DNA of 64,000 nucleotides from Sideroxyarcus sp. (GTDB lineage: Bacteria > Pseudomonadota > Gammaproteobacteria > Burkholderiales > Gallionellaceae). The stretch's first letter is position 1. Every line of letters begins with the position of its first letter. The position numbers and the translations under genes are program-made. Below the pieces are notes generated by a model. The model was not told the origin of the DNA. It saw only the letters and a list, made by a program, of their open reading frames with translations, and ran no database searches. The stretch covers positions 1 through 64,000 of the forward strand of contig JAUSBC010000042.1 in assembly GCA_030652215.1 (NCBI GenBank). The letters run 5' to 3'. Shown piece after piece: positions 1 through 8,262 of this stretch.

Positions 1-108
1 TACTCCGGCGGCATCACGCTGGAGGACATCTGCTTTGTCGCCGAGACGGGCGTGGACCGCATTTCCATCGGTGCGCTGACCAAGGATGTGAAGGCGGTCG
101 ACCTGTAG
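1..108 (+). CDS. nadC: NadC, nicotinate-nucleotide pyrophosphorylase, C-terminal end (partial)
   Basis: Only the last 35 codons are in the window, read from base 1 to a TAG at 106-108. The translated end contains SGGI near its start and [18 protein letters not shown] at its end, which is the usual closing strand and helix of quinolinate phosphoribosyltransferase. The enzyme converts quinolinate and PRPP to nicotinate mononucleotide in NAD synthesis in the cytoplasm. The 5' part lies outside the window, so intactness cannot be judged. Family assignment rests on this short but characteristic C-terminus. Confidence 0.85.
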   Translation, partial: YSGGITLEDICFVAETGVDRISIGALTKDVKAVDL

Positions 109-143
109 ATGCGCATCGCTCTGCCCTGATTCTGCGGCTGCCC

Positions 144-220
144 GTAGGTTGGGCAAAGCGCAGCGTGCCCAACATGGTTTCCCTCAAAACGTTGGGCACG
201 CTTTGTTTTGCCCAACCTAC
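144..220. repeat. Palindromic REP-like element, family A (GTAGGTTGGGC...GCCCAACCTAC)
   Basis: The two ends are inverted copies of GTAGGTTGGGCAAAGCG / GCCCAACCTAC around an imperfect inner repeat (CGTGCCCAAC / GTTGGGCACG). Together with the next element it fills the nadC-trxC gap (109-469). The same family recurs at 12961-13037, 45463-45599 and 54628-54708, with related forms at 14379 and 27468. The outer GTAG tetranucleotide is typical of REP sequences moved by RAYT transposases; no RAYT gene is in the window. Confidence 0.85.
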
Positions 221-249
221 GACTGCGGCAGTATTGCAGACTGTAGCAC

Positions 250-330
250 GTAGCCCGGATGCAGCGAAACGCAATCCGGGGAGAATTGTGCACACACTTC
301 CCGGATTTCACGTTGTTCCATCCGGGCTAC
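250..330. repeat. Palindromic REP-like element, family B (GTAGCCCGGATG...CATCCGGGCTAC)
   Basis: Inverted arms GTAGCCCGGATG and CATCCGGGCTAC enclose a second inverted pair (CAATCCGGGG / CCCGGATTTC). A second copy is at 49997-50074. I see no gene in 331-469. Confidence 0.85.
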
Positions 331-469
331 GCAAGGCGATGGAACTACATGTGTACGTGCCCCACCATACTGCGGCAGATTGTCGCAGTTTGATTACAAC
401 GGGCTTTTCCGGGTTGAAATGTTCACGCACCCCCGGTATATTAGAAATCCCTGATTTACTAATATCCCC

Positions 470-904
470 ATGAGCGACTCCAAACATATCGTCTGCCCGC
501 ATTGCGATGCAGTGAACCGCGTTCCCTCCGAAAAACTCGCTTCGCAACCCGTCTGCGGCAAGTGCAAACAAGCTTTGTTTACCGCGCATCCCGTCGAACT
601 GAACGACGGCAACTTCATGCTGCATGTTTCGCGCAACGACATTCCGGTGCTGGTGGATTTCTGGGCGCCGTGGTGCGGCCCCTGCCGCATGATGGCGCCT
701 GCCTACGAGAAGGCCGCCCAGCGACTGGAGCCGGAACTGCGCGTCGCCAAGCTGAACACCGAGGATTCACAACAGATCGCCGCGCAGTACAATATCCAGA
801 GCATCCCGACTTTGGCGCTGTTCAAAGGCGGCAAGGAAGTATCCCGCAAATCCGGGGCGATGGATGCGGCGCTGATCGAGGCGTGGATCAAATCGATATC
901 CTGA
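470..904 (+). CDS. trxC: Thioredoxin 2 (zinc-binding TrxC)
   Basis: A 144-residue protein disulfide reductase of the cytoplasm. The N-terminal zinc-ribbon has CPHC at about residues 10-13 and CGKC at 29-32, which separates TrxC from TrxA. The thioredoxin fold follows, with active-site WCGPC near residue 67 and the cis-proline loop SIPTLALF near 109. Length matches TrxC (about 140). The ATG at 470 puts the zinc motif at the usual distance. The ribosome binding site is weak. The next gene, a small lipoprotein, starts 8 bases after the stop and may be co-transcribed. Confidence 0.95.
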   Translation: MSDSKHIVCPHCDAVNRVPSEKLASQPVCGKCKQALFTAHPVELNDGNFMLHVSRNDIPVLVDFWAPWCGPCRMMAPAYEKAAQRLEPELRVAKLNTEDSQQIAAQYNIQSIPTLALFKGGKEVSRKSGAMDAALIEAWIKSIS

Positions 905-912
905 AAGGAGCG

Positions 913-1104
913 ATGATGAAAAGTCTGATTGCGTTGCTGGCCGCACTGGCACTGTCTGCGTGCGGCAGCGATCCTTACCGTAACCTGTACGACGGCATCC
1001 AGACCAACAACGATGCCAAACGCACACCAAGCGAGCGCGCCATGACGCCGACGCCGAGCTACGACGAATACAAGAAAGAACGGGAAGGCGCTCCGAAAGA
1101 GTAA
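913..1104 (+). CDS. Small lipoprotein, unknown function
   Basis: A 63-residue product starting at tandem ATGs (913 and 916), with AAAGGAG a few bases upstream. The N-terminus is a short lipoprotein signal: Met-Lys, a run of Leu/Ala, then the lipobox LSAC with the acylated cysteine at about residue 17. The mature part (about 46 residues) is hydrophilic and charged, ends in GAPKE, and has no domain I recognise. It sits between trxC and a methyltransferase, with 8- and 2-base gaps, so the three are probably one transcript. Function is not known. Confidence 0.8.
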   Translation: MMKSLIALLAALALSACGSDPYRNLYDGIQTNNDAKRTPSERAMTPTPSYDEYKKEREGAPKE

Positions 1105-1106
1105 GC

Positions 1107-1850
1107 ATGAGCCCCGATCATTTTTCACCGGTTGCGGGGCCATACGCGGCGTTTCGCCCCTCCTACCCGGACGAGTTGTTCGCCTGGCTGGCCGGAATAG
1201 CACCGCAGCGCGAACTGGCATGGGATTGCGGCGCGGGCAACGGTCAGGCGACTGTCGCTCTGGCACCGCACTTCGGACAGGTGCTGGGTACGGATATCAG
1301 CGCAGCGCAGCTGGTTTCCGCGCCGGACCTTGCCAATGTCGAGTATCGCGTGACGCCCGCCGAGTGCAGCGGACTGCCTTCCCGCTCCGTCGATCTCGTC
1401 ACCGTCGCACAGGCCATGCACTGGTTCGATCTGCCTAAATTTCATGCCGAAGTGTTGCGGGTGCTGAAACCGGGCGGCGTCATCGCGGCGTGGGGCTACA
1501 ACCGCCTGGCGATAGATCATCCGCATATCCAGAAAACGCTGGATCATTTCTACACCGAGACGATAGGTGCGTATTGGCCACCAGAACGCGCACATGTGGA
1601 GAACGGCTACCGCGACCTGGATTTTCCGTATCGGCGCATCGCCGCACCGCAGTTTTCGCTGTTCAAGGCATGGACGCGCGAACACCTGCTCGGCTATCTG
1701 CGCAGTTGGTCGGCCGTGGGAAGATTCCGGGCCGCGCACGGCAGCGACCCCGTCGACGGATTCGCCGGGGAGATCGGTTCGCACTGGCCGGAAGGCGAAA
1801 CCCGCCGCGTCGAGTGGCCGCTGTTCCTGCACGTCGGGCAGGCAATCTGA
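1107..1850 (+). CDS. Class I SAM-dependent methyltransferase
   Basis: A 247-residue cytoplasmic methyltransferase of the methyltransferase-11 type. The SAM-binding motif I reads DCGAGNGQATVAL at about residues 40-52, followed by the acidic end of strand 2 (GTDIS) and a post-motif with VTVAQAMHWFD near 105-115. That last motif is shared with trans-aconitate methyltransferase-like proteins, but the substrate cannot be read from the sequence. It starts 2 bases after the lipoprotein stop, so it is probably translated from the same message. Confidence 0.85.
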   Translation: MSPDHFSPVAGPYAAFRPSYPDELFAWLAGIAPQRELAWDCGAGNGQATVALAPHFGQVLGTDISAAQLVSAPDLANVEYRVTPAECSGLPSRSVDLVTVAQAMHWFDLPKFHAEVLRVLKPGGVIAAWGYNRLAIDHPHIQKTLDHFYTETIGAYWPPERAHVENGYRDLDFPYRRIAAPQFSLFKAWTREHLLGYLRSWSAVGRFRAAHGSDPVDGFAGEIGSHWPEGETRRVEWPLFLHVGQAI

Positions 1851-1985
1851 CCCGCTTCCGCAATACCGTGGCATATCGCGCACGGCAGCAGGAAAATTCT
1901 TTACTTGCACCAGCCCTGCGGATAAAGTGCCCCGCACAATAATTGCCCCAGACGACACAAGGGCATATTCGGCGGAGAGAACGAT

Positions 1986-3014
1986 ATGAAATACACGCAA
2001 GAAACTGCGGCCAGCGGCGAAATACTGCGCCTGCTACTGCAAAAAATAGTGCTGCATCCGGCCGCATTCACCCCCGCGAATTACGCAGTCTGGTACGAAC
2101 ATCTGGCGGGCATCAATCCCGCACTGAGCGCTGCCATGAATCCGCTGCTGGAAAGCAGGGCCGCGCTCGACAACGAGATCATCGAAAGACTCTACTCGCA
2201 ATATGTCTCCGAATGCAGTTCGGACATGCAGCAGAAATTGCGCGGCGGAATAAGACAATTGCTCGGCAAGCTGGCCGAATGCACCTCGGATGCTTCACGC
2301 GAGGCGCGTCGCTTCGGCAGCAGCCTTTTGTCGCACGGCAAGGCGCTGCAGGGCAATCTGGACTCCGACGAACTGCTCGCGCTGATCAACAACTTGGCCG
2401 GTGATACCGGCAAGATGCACGGCTCGATGCGAACGCTGGAATCACAATTGGAGGCGAGCAAGCTGGAAGTGGAAAAGCTGAACAAGGAAATCGAATCGGC
2501 GCGCGTGGAAGCGGTGACCGATCCGCTGACCGGCGTCCTGAACCGGCGCGGATTCGAGCTCAAGGCCCAGCCCCTATTTTCCGATCCAGAGCCGGCACAA
2601 AAAGGCTTTTGCCTGCTGATGCTCGACATCGACCACTTCAAAAAGGTCAACGATGCCTACGGCCACTTGTTCGGCGACAAAGTCATCTGCGCCGTCGCCA
2701 ACACGCTCAAATCCAAAATGAAGGGACAGGATGCGATTGCGCGCATCGGCGGCGAGGAATTTGCGGTGTTGCTGCCGGAGACGAAGCTGGAGGGGGCTTT
2801 CGTGGTTGCCGAACATATCCGGCAAGCCGTGGAGAACGGCAAAATCCGCCATCAAAATTCGAACGACCCGATTGGCGGCATCTCGGTCTCTATCGGCATC
2901 GCGCCGTACACCCCGGGCGGCAACCTGCCGGAACTGATGGACCGGGCCGACAAGGCGCTGTTTATCTCCAAACATAATGGAAGAAACAAGACTTCCATCT
3001 TTGGTTCCCGTTGA
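1986..3014 (+). CDS. GGDEF diguanylate cyclase with unrecognised N-terminal domain
   Basis: A 342-residue protein. The first 130 residues are a soluble region with YAVWYEH, also found in other diguanylate cyclases of this type. A coiled-coil-like linker (about 130-180, LESQLEASKLEVEKLNKEIE) leads to the catalytic domain starting at DPLTGVLNRRGF. The signature is GGEEF near residue 255, so cyclase activity (2 GTP to c-di-GMP) is expected. No membrane segment and no clear RxxD inhibitory site five residues before the signature were seen. The ATG at 1986 has GGAGAG upstream. It is one of four GGDEF proteins in the window. Confidence 0.9.
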   Translation: MKYTQETAASGEILRLLLQKIVLHPAAFTPANYAVWYEHLAGINPALSAAMNPLLESRAALDNEIIERLYSQYVSECSSDMQQKLRGGIRQLLGKLAECTSDASREARRFGSSLLSHGKALQGNLDSDELLALINNLAGDTGKMHGSMRTLESQLEASKLEVEKLNKEIESARVEAVTDPLTGVLNRRGFELKAQPLFSDPEPAQKGFCLLMLDIDHFKKVNDAYGHLFGDKVICAVANTLKSKMKGQDAIARIGGEEFAVLLPETKLEGAFVVAEHIRQAVENGKIRHQNSNDPIGGISVSIGIAPYTPGGNLPELMDRADKALFISKHNGRNKTSIFGSR

Positions 3015-3081
3015 TGCTGACAAATAATCCTATAAACCGTAGTTGAGGGGTTTGTAGGTGCAGCATCGTGCGGTGACGATC

Positions 3082-3684
3082 TCAACCAGGTTTGCGCGCC
3101 ACCAGATCGATCAGCGCCGACATGCCGTTGTGCCCCGCACCTTCGCGGATGATGTCGTCGTGCTCGGACAGATGCAGGATATCCATGTCGGCGAATTCCT
3201 TGCGCAGCATGGCTTCGGTATACAGGTTCGCGGCCTGCGACGGCCCGCCGGTCTTGAATTCGAGCTGGCGCGGCGTGTAGCCCTGCAGTAACAACAATCC
3301 CCCCGGTTTGAGACAACGCTTGATGTGCGCGAACATCTGTTCGCGTTCAGGAGAGGTCACAAACTGGATGAAGATCGCCACCACGGTATCGAACCTGTTC
3401 GCTCCCCAATTCCATTGCATCAGGTCTGCCTGTTCGAACTTCAACGACACGCCGCGCTGCTGCGCCAGCTTCGCCGCCTTGGCGAGCGCGACGTGGGAAG
3501 AATCCACCGACAGCACTTGCAGTCCATGTTCCGCCAGCCACACGCCGTTGCGTCCTTCGCCGTCGGCCACCGCGAGGCAGCTCATCCCCGGCTTGAGCAG
3601 GCTTTGCTGCGAAACCAGAAAAGCATTCGGCTCGATGCCAAAGTGGAAATCCTCGCCCGCGTAACGCTCGTTCCAGATGCTCAT
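3082..3684 (-). CDS. Class I SAM-dependent methyltransferase (TehB-like)
   Basis: A 200-residue protein starting MSIWNERYAGEDFHFG, the usual opening of a small methyltransferase group related to TehB and thiopurine methyltransferases. SAM motif I is AVADGEGRNGVWLAEHG at about residues 38-54, with VDSS as the strand-2 acidic end. A longer frame upstream exists, but the chosen ATG (3684) overlaps the stop of the upstream permease gene by 4 bases (ATGA), which indicates translational coupling. The substrate is unknown. Confidence 0.85.
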   Translation of the reverse strand: MSIWNERYAGEDFHFGIEPNAFLVSQQSLLKPGMSCLAVADGEGRNGVWLAEHGLQVLSVDSSHVALAKAAKLAQQRGVSLKFEQADLMQWNWGANRFDTVVAIFIQFVTSPEREQMFAHIKRCLKPGGLLLLQGYTPRQLEFKTGGPSQAANLYTEAMLRKEFADMDILHLSEHDDIIREGAGHNGMSALIDLVARKPG

Positions 3685-4586
3685 ACCGCCCCCAGCAAAT
3701 ACCACCACGCGCTGAGCGTGAAAAAAGAAATAATGATGCCCACCGCCACCATCAGGTTCGCGAGCGGCGGATCGAGATCGTGCTGATTGGCCACGATGGC
3801 GGCGGTGATCATCGACGGCATGGCCGCTTCGAATATCGTCACCTGCATGGACAGGCCGTGCGCGCCCAGCAGTTGCACATAGAGCAGGTAGATCGCCAGC
3901 GGCGCGAGTATTAATTTGAAGCCGAGGCCTAACGCAAGATTGCGTTTGTGCTCGGCGATATGCCCCAGACGCAACTGCATTCCCACCGACAACAAGGCGA
4001 GCGGCGCGAGCGTGTCGCCCAGGCGTTTCAACAGCACCGTGAACCATTCCGCATACTCGATCGGAATCAGCAGCAGGGCGACGGCGAGTGAGATGAATGG
4101 CGGAAACAGCGCGATGCGCTTGACGATCTCCGCCGCCGTGGGACGGCCCGAGGAATAGATGCCCGCCACCGTGATGCCCAGCACCGAAAGCGCGAAGAAA
4201 GAACCCAACTGGTCGGCGACGATGGCGACGGGAATTCCCGCCTGGCCATAGAACGCCTCGACCATCGGCAAGCCGAAGAATGAAGTATTGCCCAGACCGC
4301 CGACCAGTATCAGGACCCCGGTGGTGGCACGCGGCAACTGCAGCCAGCGCCCGACCAGCCAGAAAAATCCGGCCGACAAGCCGAACACCAGCCAGGCCAT
4401 CGCCGCGACAAGTATCACGTCGCCTGAGATATGCAGTTCATGGATATACAGGAGCGTCAGCGCGGGCAGCGAGACGTGGATGATGAAGCTGTTGAGCGTC
4501 GCGGGCGCATTGTCCGGCATGCGCCTGAAACGTCGCAACAGCATGCCGGCAATGAAACAGAGGATGAGCAGGGCGAAATTATTCAT
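3681..4586 (-). CDS. AEC family transporter (auxin efflux carrier-like permease)
   Basis: A 301-residue integral membrane protein, about ten hydrophobic segments, beginning MNNFALLILCFIAGMLLRRF. The family includes malonate, malate and other organic-acid or amino-acid exporters. The central GGLGNTSFFGLPMVEAFYG and C-terminal PSMITAAIVANQHDLD are family features around the discontinuous helices. The substrate cannot be deduced. The start at 4586 is preferred over an upstream in-frame codon because it begins directly with the first membrane segment. The gene is coupled to the downstream methyltransferase. Confidence 0.88.
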   Translation of the reverse strand: MNNFALLILCFIAGMLLRRFRRMPDNAPATLNSFIIHVSLPALTLLYIHELHISGDVILVAAMAWLVFGLSAGFFWLVGRWLQLPRATTGVLILVGGLGNTSFFGLPMVEAFYGQAGIPVAIVADQLGSFFALSVLGITVAGIYSSGRPTAAEIVKRIALFPPFISLAVALLLIPIEYAEWFTVLLKRLGDTLAPLALLSVGMQLRLGHIAEHKRNLALGLGFKLILAPLAIYLLYVQLLGAHGLSMQVTIFEAAMPSMITAAIVANQHDLDPPLANLMVAVGIIISFFTLSAWWYLLGAV

Positions 4587-4659
4587 AGGGCGTGATTTTG
4601 ACACAGCCCGACCGCCGTCAGCCAACCTTTACAATTGACGCACGGCATTAGGCGTTTCG

Positions 4660-6816
4660 TTACTCGATGGCAACCTGAAATGTTTCAGCCGACTGCCCTG
4701 CCGCATGCCGCCGCCACATTTCCCGGTAGGCAGTTTCCAGATTGCGCACCTGGCGCTCGGTATCGAACAGCGGCATGGAAAGACGATTGCCTGCGAGTCT
4801 GGCCCTGATCTGCGCCAATTCATCCGGATGAGTAGCGAGATGGCAGGCGCGCTCTTCATATTGTTGCGGGCTGCAGGCGATCATTTCTTCCAGACCGAGA
4901 GCAGTCAACTGGCTGGTAGCCACGCGCGATGCCATGGTTGCACCCGGACAAGTCAGAACCGGCAAACCCGCCCATAACGCTTCGGCTGCCGTCGTGTGGG
5001 CGTTGCAGATTGCCGTATCCAGAAACAGATCGGCCAGGCGATAGCGCGCCAGATGCTCCGCATTCGGCATAGAGGCTGCGAACACCAGTCGATCCGGATT
5101 CACCCCGCGCGCTTCGGCCTCCTTGCGCAGATTGGCGACAACCGCTTCGCCGCCTTTATAAAGCCACAGCACGCTGCCGGTCACGCGCTTCAACACGCGC
5201 ATCCAGATGTCGAAGTCCACGGGGGTAATCTTGTAGTTGGTGTTATGGCAACAGAAGACAAAGCCCTGATCAGGCAAGCCCAATTCGGCGCGCGAGAATT
5301 GCCGCAGGGAAATCTCCTGCCGGTTATCGAACATGCAATAGCTGTTGGGCAGATACGCGATGCTTTCGGAAAAGAATTTGGCGAATGCTGCCGGAACGAC
5401 AACCTGGTCCGCCAGGAAGTAGTCGATGCAATCCGCTCCCGTCGTCTGCGGGTATCCCAGATAGCAAACCTGAAGCGGGGACGGCCGCATGGAAAAAATC
5501 TCCGGGCGGGAATACCGTGTGTAACCTGCCAGGTCGATCAGGATGTCTATGCCATCGCGATGGATCGTTTCTGCGGCTGTGCGATCGTCCAGCCCGTCAA
5601 GTTCCCTGAAAACATCGCAGCCGTTTTCAATCTCGCGCCGGATGCTGCTGCCATCCCCGGGGTGCAATGAGTATCCATAAACCTCGAATTGGCCACGGTC
5701 ATGCAACGCATACATACGGCGCGTCAGTGTGGAGGTCGGGTGAATCCTGAAATCCGGCGATACATAGCCTATCTTCAACTTGCCGTTGGATTTTCCTTCA
5801 TGGACGAATGGCGGAAATAGCGCAGTCTTTTGCGCGATCCGTGCCGCGACACATTTTGCGAGCGCATGACTGGCGGCGCCGGAAACAGGCAAGGCAAGCG
5901 CACGAAACGCCAATGCGGGCTCAGCAATTTCGCCGGGCTGGCCAAGCCTGCTTTCGATCAACGATTCGAAGTCTGCCGACAGACTGGCCCAGTTATTCCA
6001 GTCGCAAGAGTCCATTCGCAGAACTTCCTTGAGCAGGTAAATCACCCTCGGCGTGAAATCGTGCAATTCTCCTTCCGCCAATCGCGCGGCATTGCTGATG
6101 CACTGTTCATATACCGCCGGATCAATGGCTTTGGCAGTCAGAAATGCCTGCTGTGCCTGATCGAATCGTTTCAACATGGAGAGTGCAAGACCTGCTGCAA
6201 AGTGGGCTTTGGCGGAACGCGGGTTGACTGCAACCGCGCGTTCATAGGCGGCAAGCGCATCTGCCCAGCAACTCAAAGCCAGCAGAACTTCACCCAGGTT
6301 GAATTGGGCATGCTCCCAGTCGGGGCGCAAGTCAACCAGTTGCCGGTTATCGTCCAATGCTTCCTGCAACCGTCCCAGCCTGATCAGCAGGGCACCGCGA
6401 TTCAGCAGCGCGGGAACAAATTCCGGATGATGTTTGAGTGCAAGCTCATAGCGTTCAAGCGCTGCGCGCAGGTCGCCCATCTGCTCCAGCACAACGCCCA
6501 TGTTCAGCAGCAATTGTGCATCGGTGGGCGCTAGGTGCAGCGCCTTGCGGTAAACATGCAAGGCCTCCTGCTGACGGCCGAGGCCGCACAACACGGCCCC
6601 CTTGGCGCATCTGGCCTGGATATGGCGCGGCTCCAAGGCAAGCGCACGTTCCAGCGCTTGCAGGGCCTCCTCGAGATTATTGGCTTGATGATGGCACGCG
6701 CCCAACAGAAACCAGGCGTGAGCATCGCGGGGCGTTTTTTCGCATTGAGCGACAAGCAGGGGTAATGCCTGCTGAACATTGCCCTGCTCCAGCCATTGCG
6801 CGGCAAGGTTCAGCAT
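4660..6816 (-). CDS. TPR-containing GT41 glycosyltransferase (SPINDLY/OGT-like)
   Basis: A 718-residue protein. Residues about 1-240 are tandem tetratricopeptide repeats (e.g. AHAWFLLGACHHQANNLEEA). The rest is the GT41 catalytic region, starting KLKIGYVSPDFRIHPTS near 344 with the conserved His, followed by DILIDLAGYT, LGYPQTTGADCIDY and the nucleotide-binding end (NAHTTAAEALWAGLPVLT). The family transfers GlcNAc, glucose or fucose to Ser/Thr or Asn of proteins. HMW1C, which glycosylates an exported adhesin, belongs to it. The gene starts 34 bases after the FecR-domain gene on the same strand, so that exported protein is a reasonable candidate target; this is inference. Confidence 0.88.
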   Translation of the reverse strand: MLNLAAQWLEQGNVQQALPLLVAQCEKTPRDAHAWFLLGACHHQANNLEEALQALERALALEPRHIQARCAKGAVLCGLGRQQEALHVYRKALHLAPTDAQLLLNMGVVLEQMGDLRAALERYELALKHHPEFVPALLNRGALLIRLGRLQEALDDNRQLVDLRPDWEHAQFNLGEVLLALSCWADALAAYERAVAVNPRSAKAHFAAGLALSMLKRFDQAQQAFLTAKAIDPAVYEQCISNAARLAEGELHDFTPRVIYLLKEVLRMDSCDWNNWASLSADFESLIESRLGQPGEIAEPALAFRALALPVSGAASHALAKCVAARIAQKTALFPPFVHEGKSNGKLKIGYVSPDFRIHPTSTLTRRMYALHDRGQFEVYGYSLHPGDGSSIRREIENGCDVFRELDGLDDRTAAETIHRDGIDILIDLAGYTRYSRPEIFSMRPSPLQVCYLGYPQTTGADCIDYFLADQVVVPAAFAKFFSESIAYLPNSYCMFDNRQEISLRQFSRAELGLPDQGFVFCCHNTNYKITPVDFDIWMRVLKRVTGSVLWLYKGGEAVVANLRKEAEARGVNPDRLVFAASMPNAEHLARYRLADLFLDTAICNAHTTAAEALWAGLPVLTCPGATMASRVATSQLTALGLEEMIACSPQQYEERACHLATHPDELAQIRARLAGNRLSMPLFDTERQVRNLETAYREMWRRHAAGQSAETFQVAIE

Positions 6817-6850
6817 TCACTCGAGCCTGATGTCGGCAAAGAAAATGGCT

Positions 6851-8230
6851 CTAATCCCTTGCGAAAGCAGCAACACCTTGGATGCTGTCAAATCCGGAAC
6901 TTCCCGTGCCGAAGATCGAGTAGGACAGTCCGGCCCGCGAAGCATTGGCGCCGGCAAAGAAACCGTTGATCGATGCGCTGCAACCCGAAAAACAACCATT
7001 GGTAGCGGTAGTGCTGATGAACCCGTTGAAGGTCGATGCCCCAGCCGCTATCGACGCCAACCCGTTGATCCCGTATGAATCCGTAGTATTCGCCACCGTC
7101 ATGTCCACGCCGACTTGTGCCGAAGTCGCCGCAAAATCGACCGCAAGACTGCCATTGACACTGTAACCGGTCGATCCATCCGTGGATGTCGGGCTGGTGT
7201 AGCCGATCAGACTGTAAGTGGCCGTTCCGGTTGTCGGCATGGCTGCGGTCGGAATGCCGATCACGTAATCGAACGTGGCATTCGTCAAGGGGGAGAACGC
7301 AACCGTCATATCCCCCACCCAGCGTCCCCAACCGATGATGCCGTCGGTGACCGAGAAGGGGACCGTGGCCGAGCCCAAATCTACCGTTACAAGGCCGTCG
7401 GGATTCCAAGTGAACGCGGTCAACTGGCTGGTGGTTGAGAATGTGGCCGTCACATCTGTTTTCAGATCGGCGGATGTCCCCTCGGTCGCAGTATATGCAT
7501 TTGCCATCACATAGCCGGGGCCTGATGCCAAGCTTGGCGCAACGATAGGATCAACGATAGTTAAATTCCCCGACTCATCGCGCTGGTCAGCCACGGTAAA
7601 TGTAGGCTCCTGCAGCCCGGTCGGCGGCGTGTAAGGCTGCAGGTTTGTCGGGATGGGCGGAGTATTTAGGTCGGCCACGAATGCCGATCCGCCGGCCGCA
7701 ACCACCAGCAGACCCGCGTTATTGGTCAGCGAGATCGCGCCTTCCCCGACATTCACGAACAAGCCATCGTCACGCAATGCCATGTTGTAACCGGTGCCAC
7801 GGATACCGATGGTCGCCACTGACGTCTTGACGCGATAGGTTTGTTTATTGGCGCGACCGATTATGCCGGTAACCGCCCGGAAGCCGCCTTTCAGCAGACT
7901 GAAGAATCCCTTTTCCTGTCCATCCGTCTTGTTCTGGAAATTGAACTCATCCACCCTGAACTGGGTGCCGGGCTGGAGCGAAACAAATCCGCCGTCGGCA
8001 AAACGAACCTGGGCGCGCGCGCCGGTTGCGGTGCTGATCGTCTCGCCGGCATTGATTTCGGCTCCCTTGTTGAGTGGTCGCCGAGTGCCATTCGCTGCGA
8101 CCGACTCCACGTTGCCTATCGCAAAATCCACGCGCCCTGCTGCGGCGTATCCCGATATCGGGAAAGCGGCCGAGATCGTTGCCAGCAACATGGCCTGACG
8201 GGTCAGTTTGAAACGTTTATTGGGAATCAT
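6851..8230 (-). CDS. FecR-domain exported protein with C-terminal TbpB-like barrel region
   Basis: A 459-residue protein with a Sec signal peptide (about 1-30, ending GYAAAG). A FecR domain covers about 33-140 (GRVDFAIGNVES, then STATGARAQVRFADGGFVSL). In these proteins the domain is a periplasmic or surface beta-fold rather than a sigma regulator. The middle is Thr/Ser-rich. The last 170 residues alternate Gly and hydrophobics in short strands and end with INGFFAGANASRAGLSYSIF and IQGVAAFAR, resembling the small C-terminal barrel of Slam (type XI) substrates. It follows the Slam-like barrel gene by 32 bases and precedes a glycosyltransferase. No lipobox is seen. The substrate role is inferred. 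Confidence 0.75.
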   Translation of the reverse strand: MIPNKRFKLTRQAMLLATISAAFPISGYAAAGRVDFAIGNVESVAANGTRRPLNKGAEINAGETISTATGARAQVRFADGGFVSLQPGTQFRVDEFNFQNKTDGQEKGFFSLLKGGFRAVTGIIGRANKQTYRVKTSVATIGIRGTGYNMALRDDGLFVNVGEGAISLTNNAGLLVVAAGGSAFVADLNTPPIPTNLQPYTPPTGLQEPTFTVADQRDESGNLTIVDPIVAPSLASGPGYVMANAYTATEGTSADLKTDVTATFSTTSQLTAFTWNPDGLVTVDLGSATVPFSVTDGIIGWGRWVGDMTVAFSPLTNATFDYVIGIPTAAMPTTGTATYSLIGYTSPTSTDGSTGYSVNGSLAVDFAATSAQVGVDMTVANTTDSYGINGLASIAAGASTFNGFISTTATNGCFSGCSASINGFFAGANASRAGLSYSIFGTGSSGFDSIQGVAAFARD

Positions 8231-8262
8231 GATTGCTCTCCGCTATGCAAGATTACAACTTG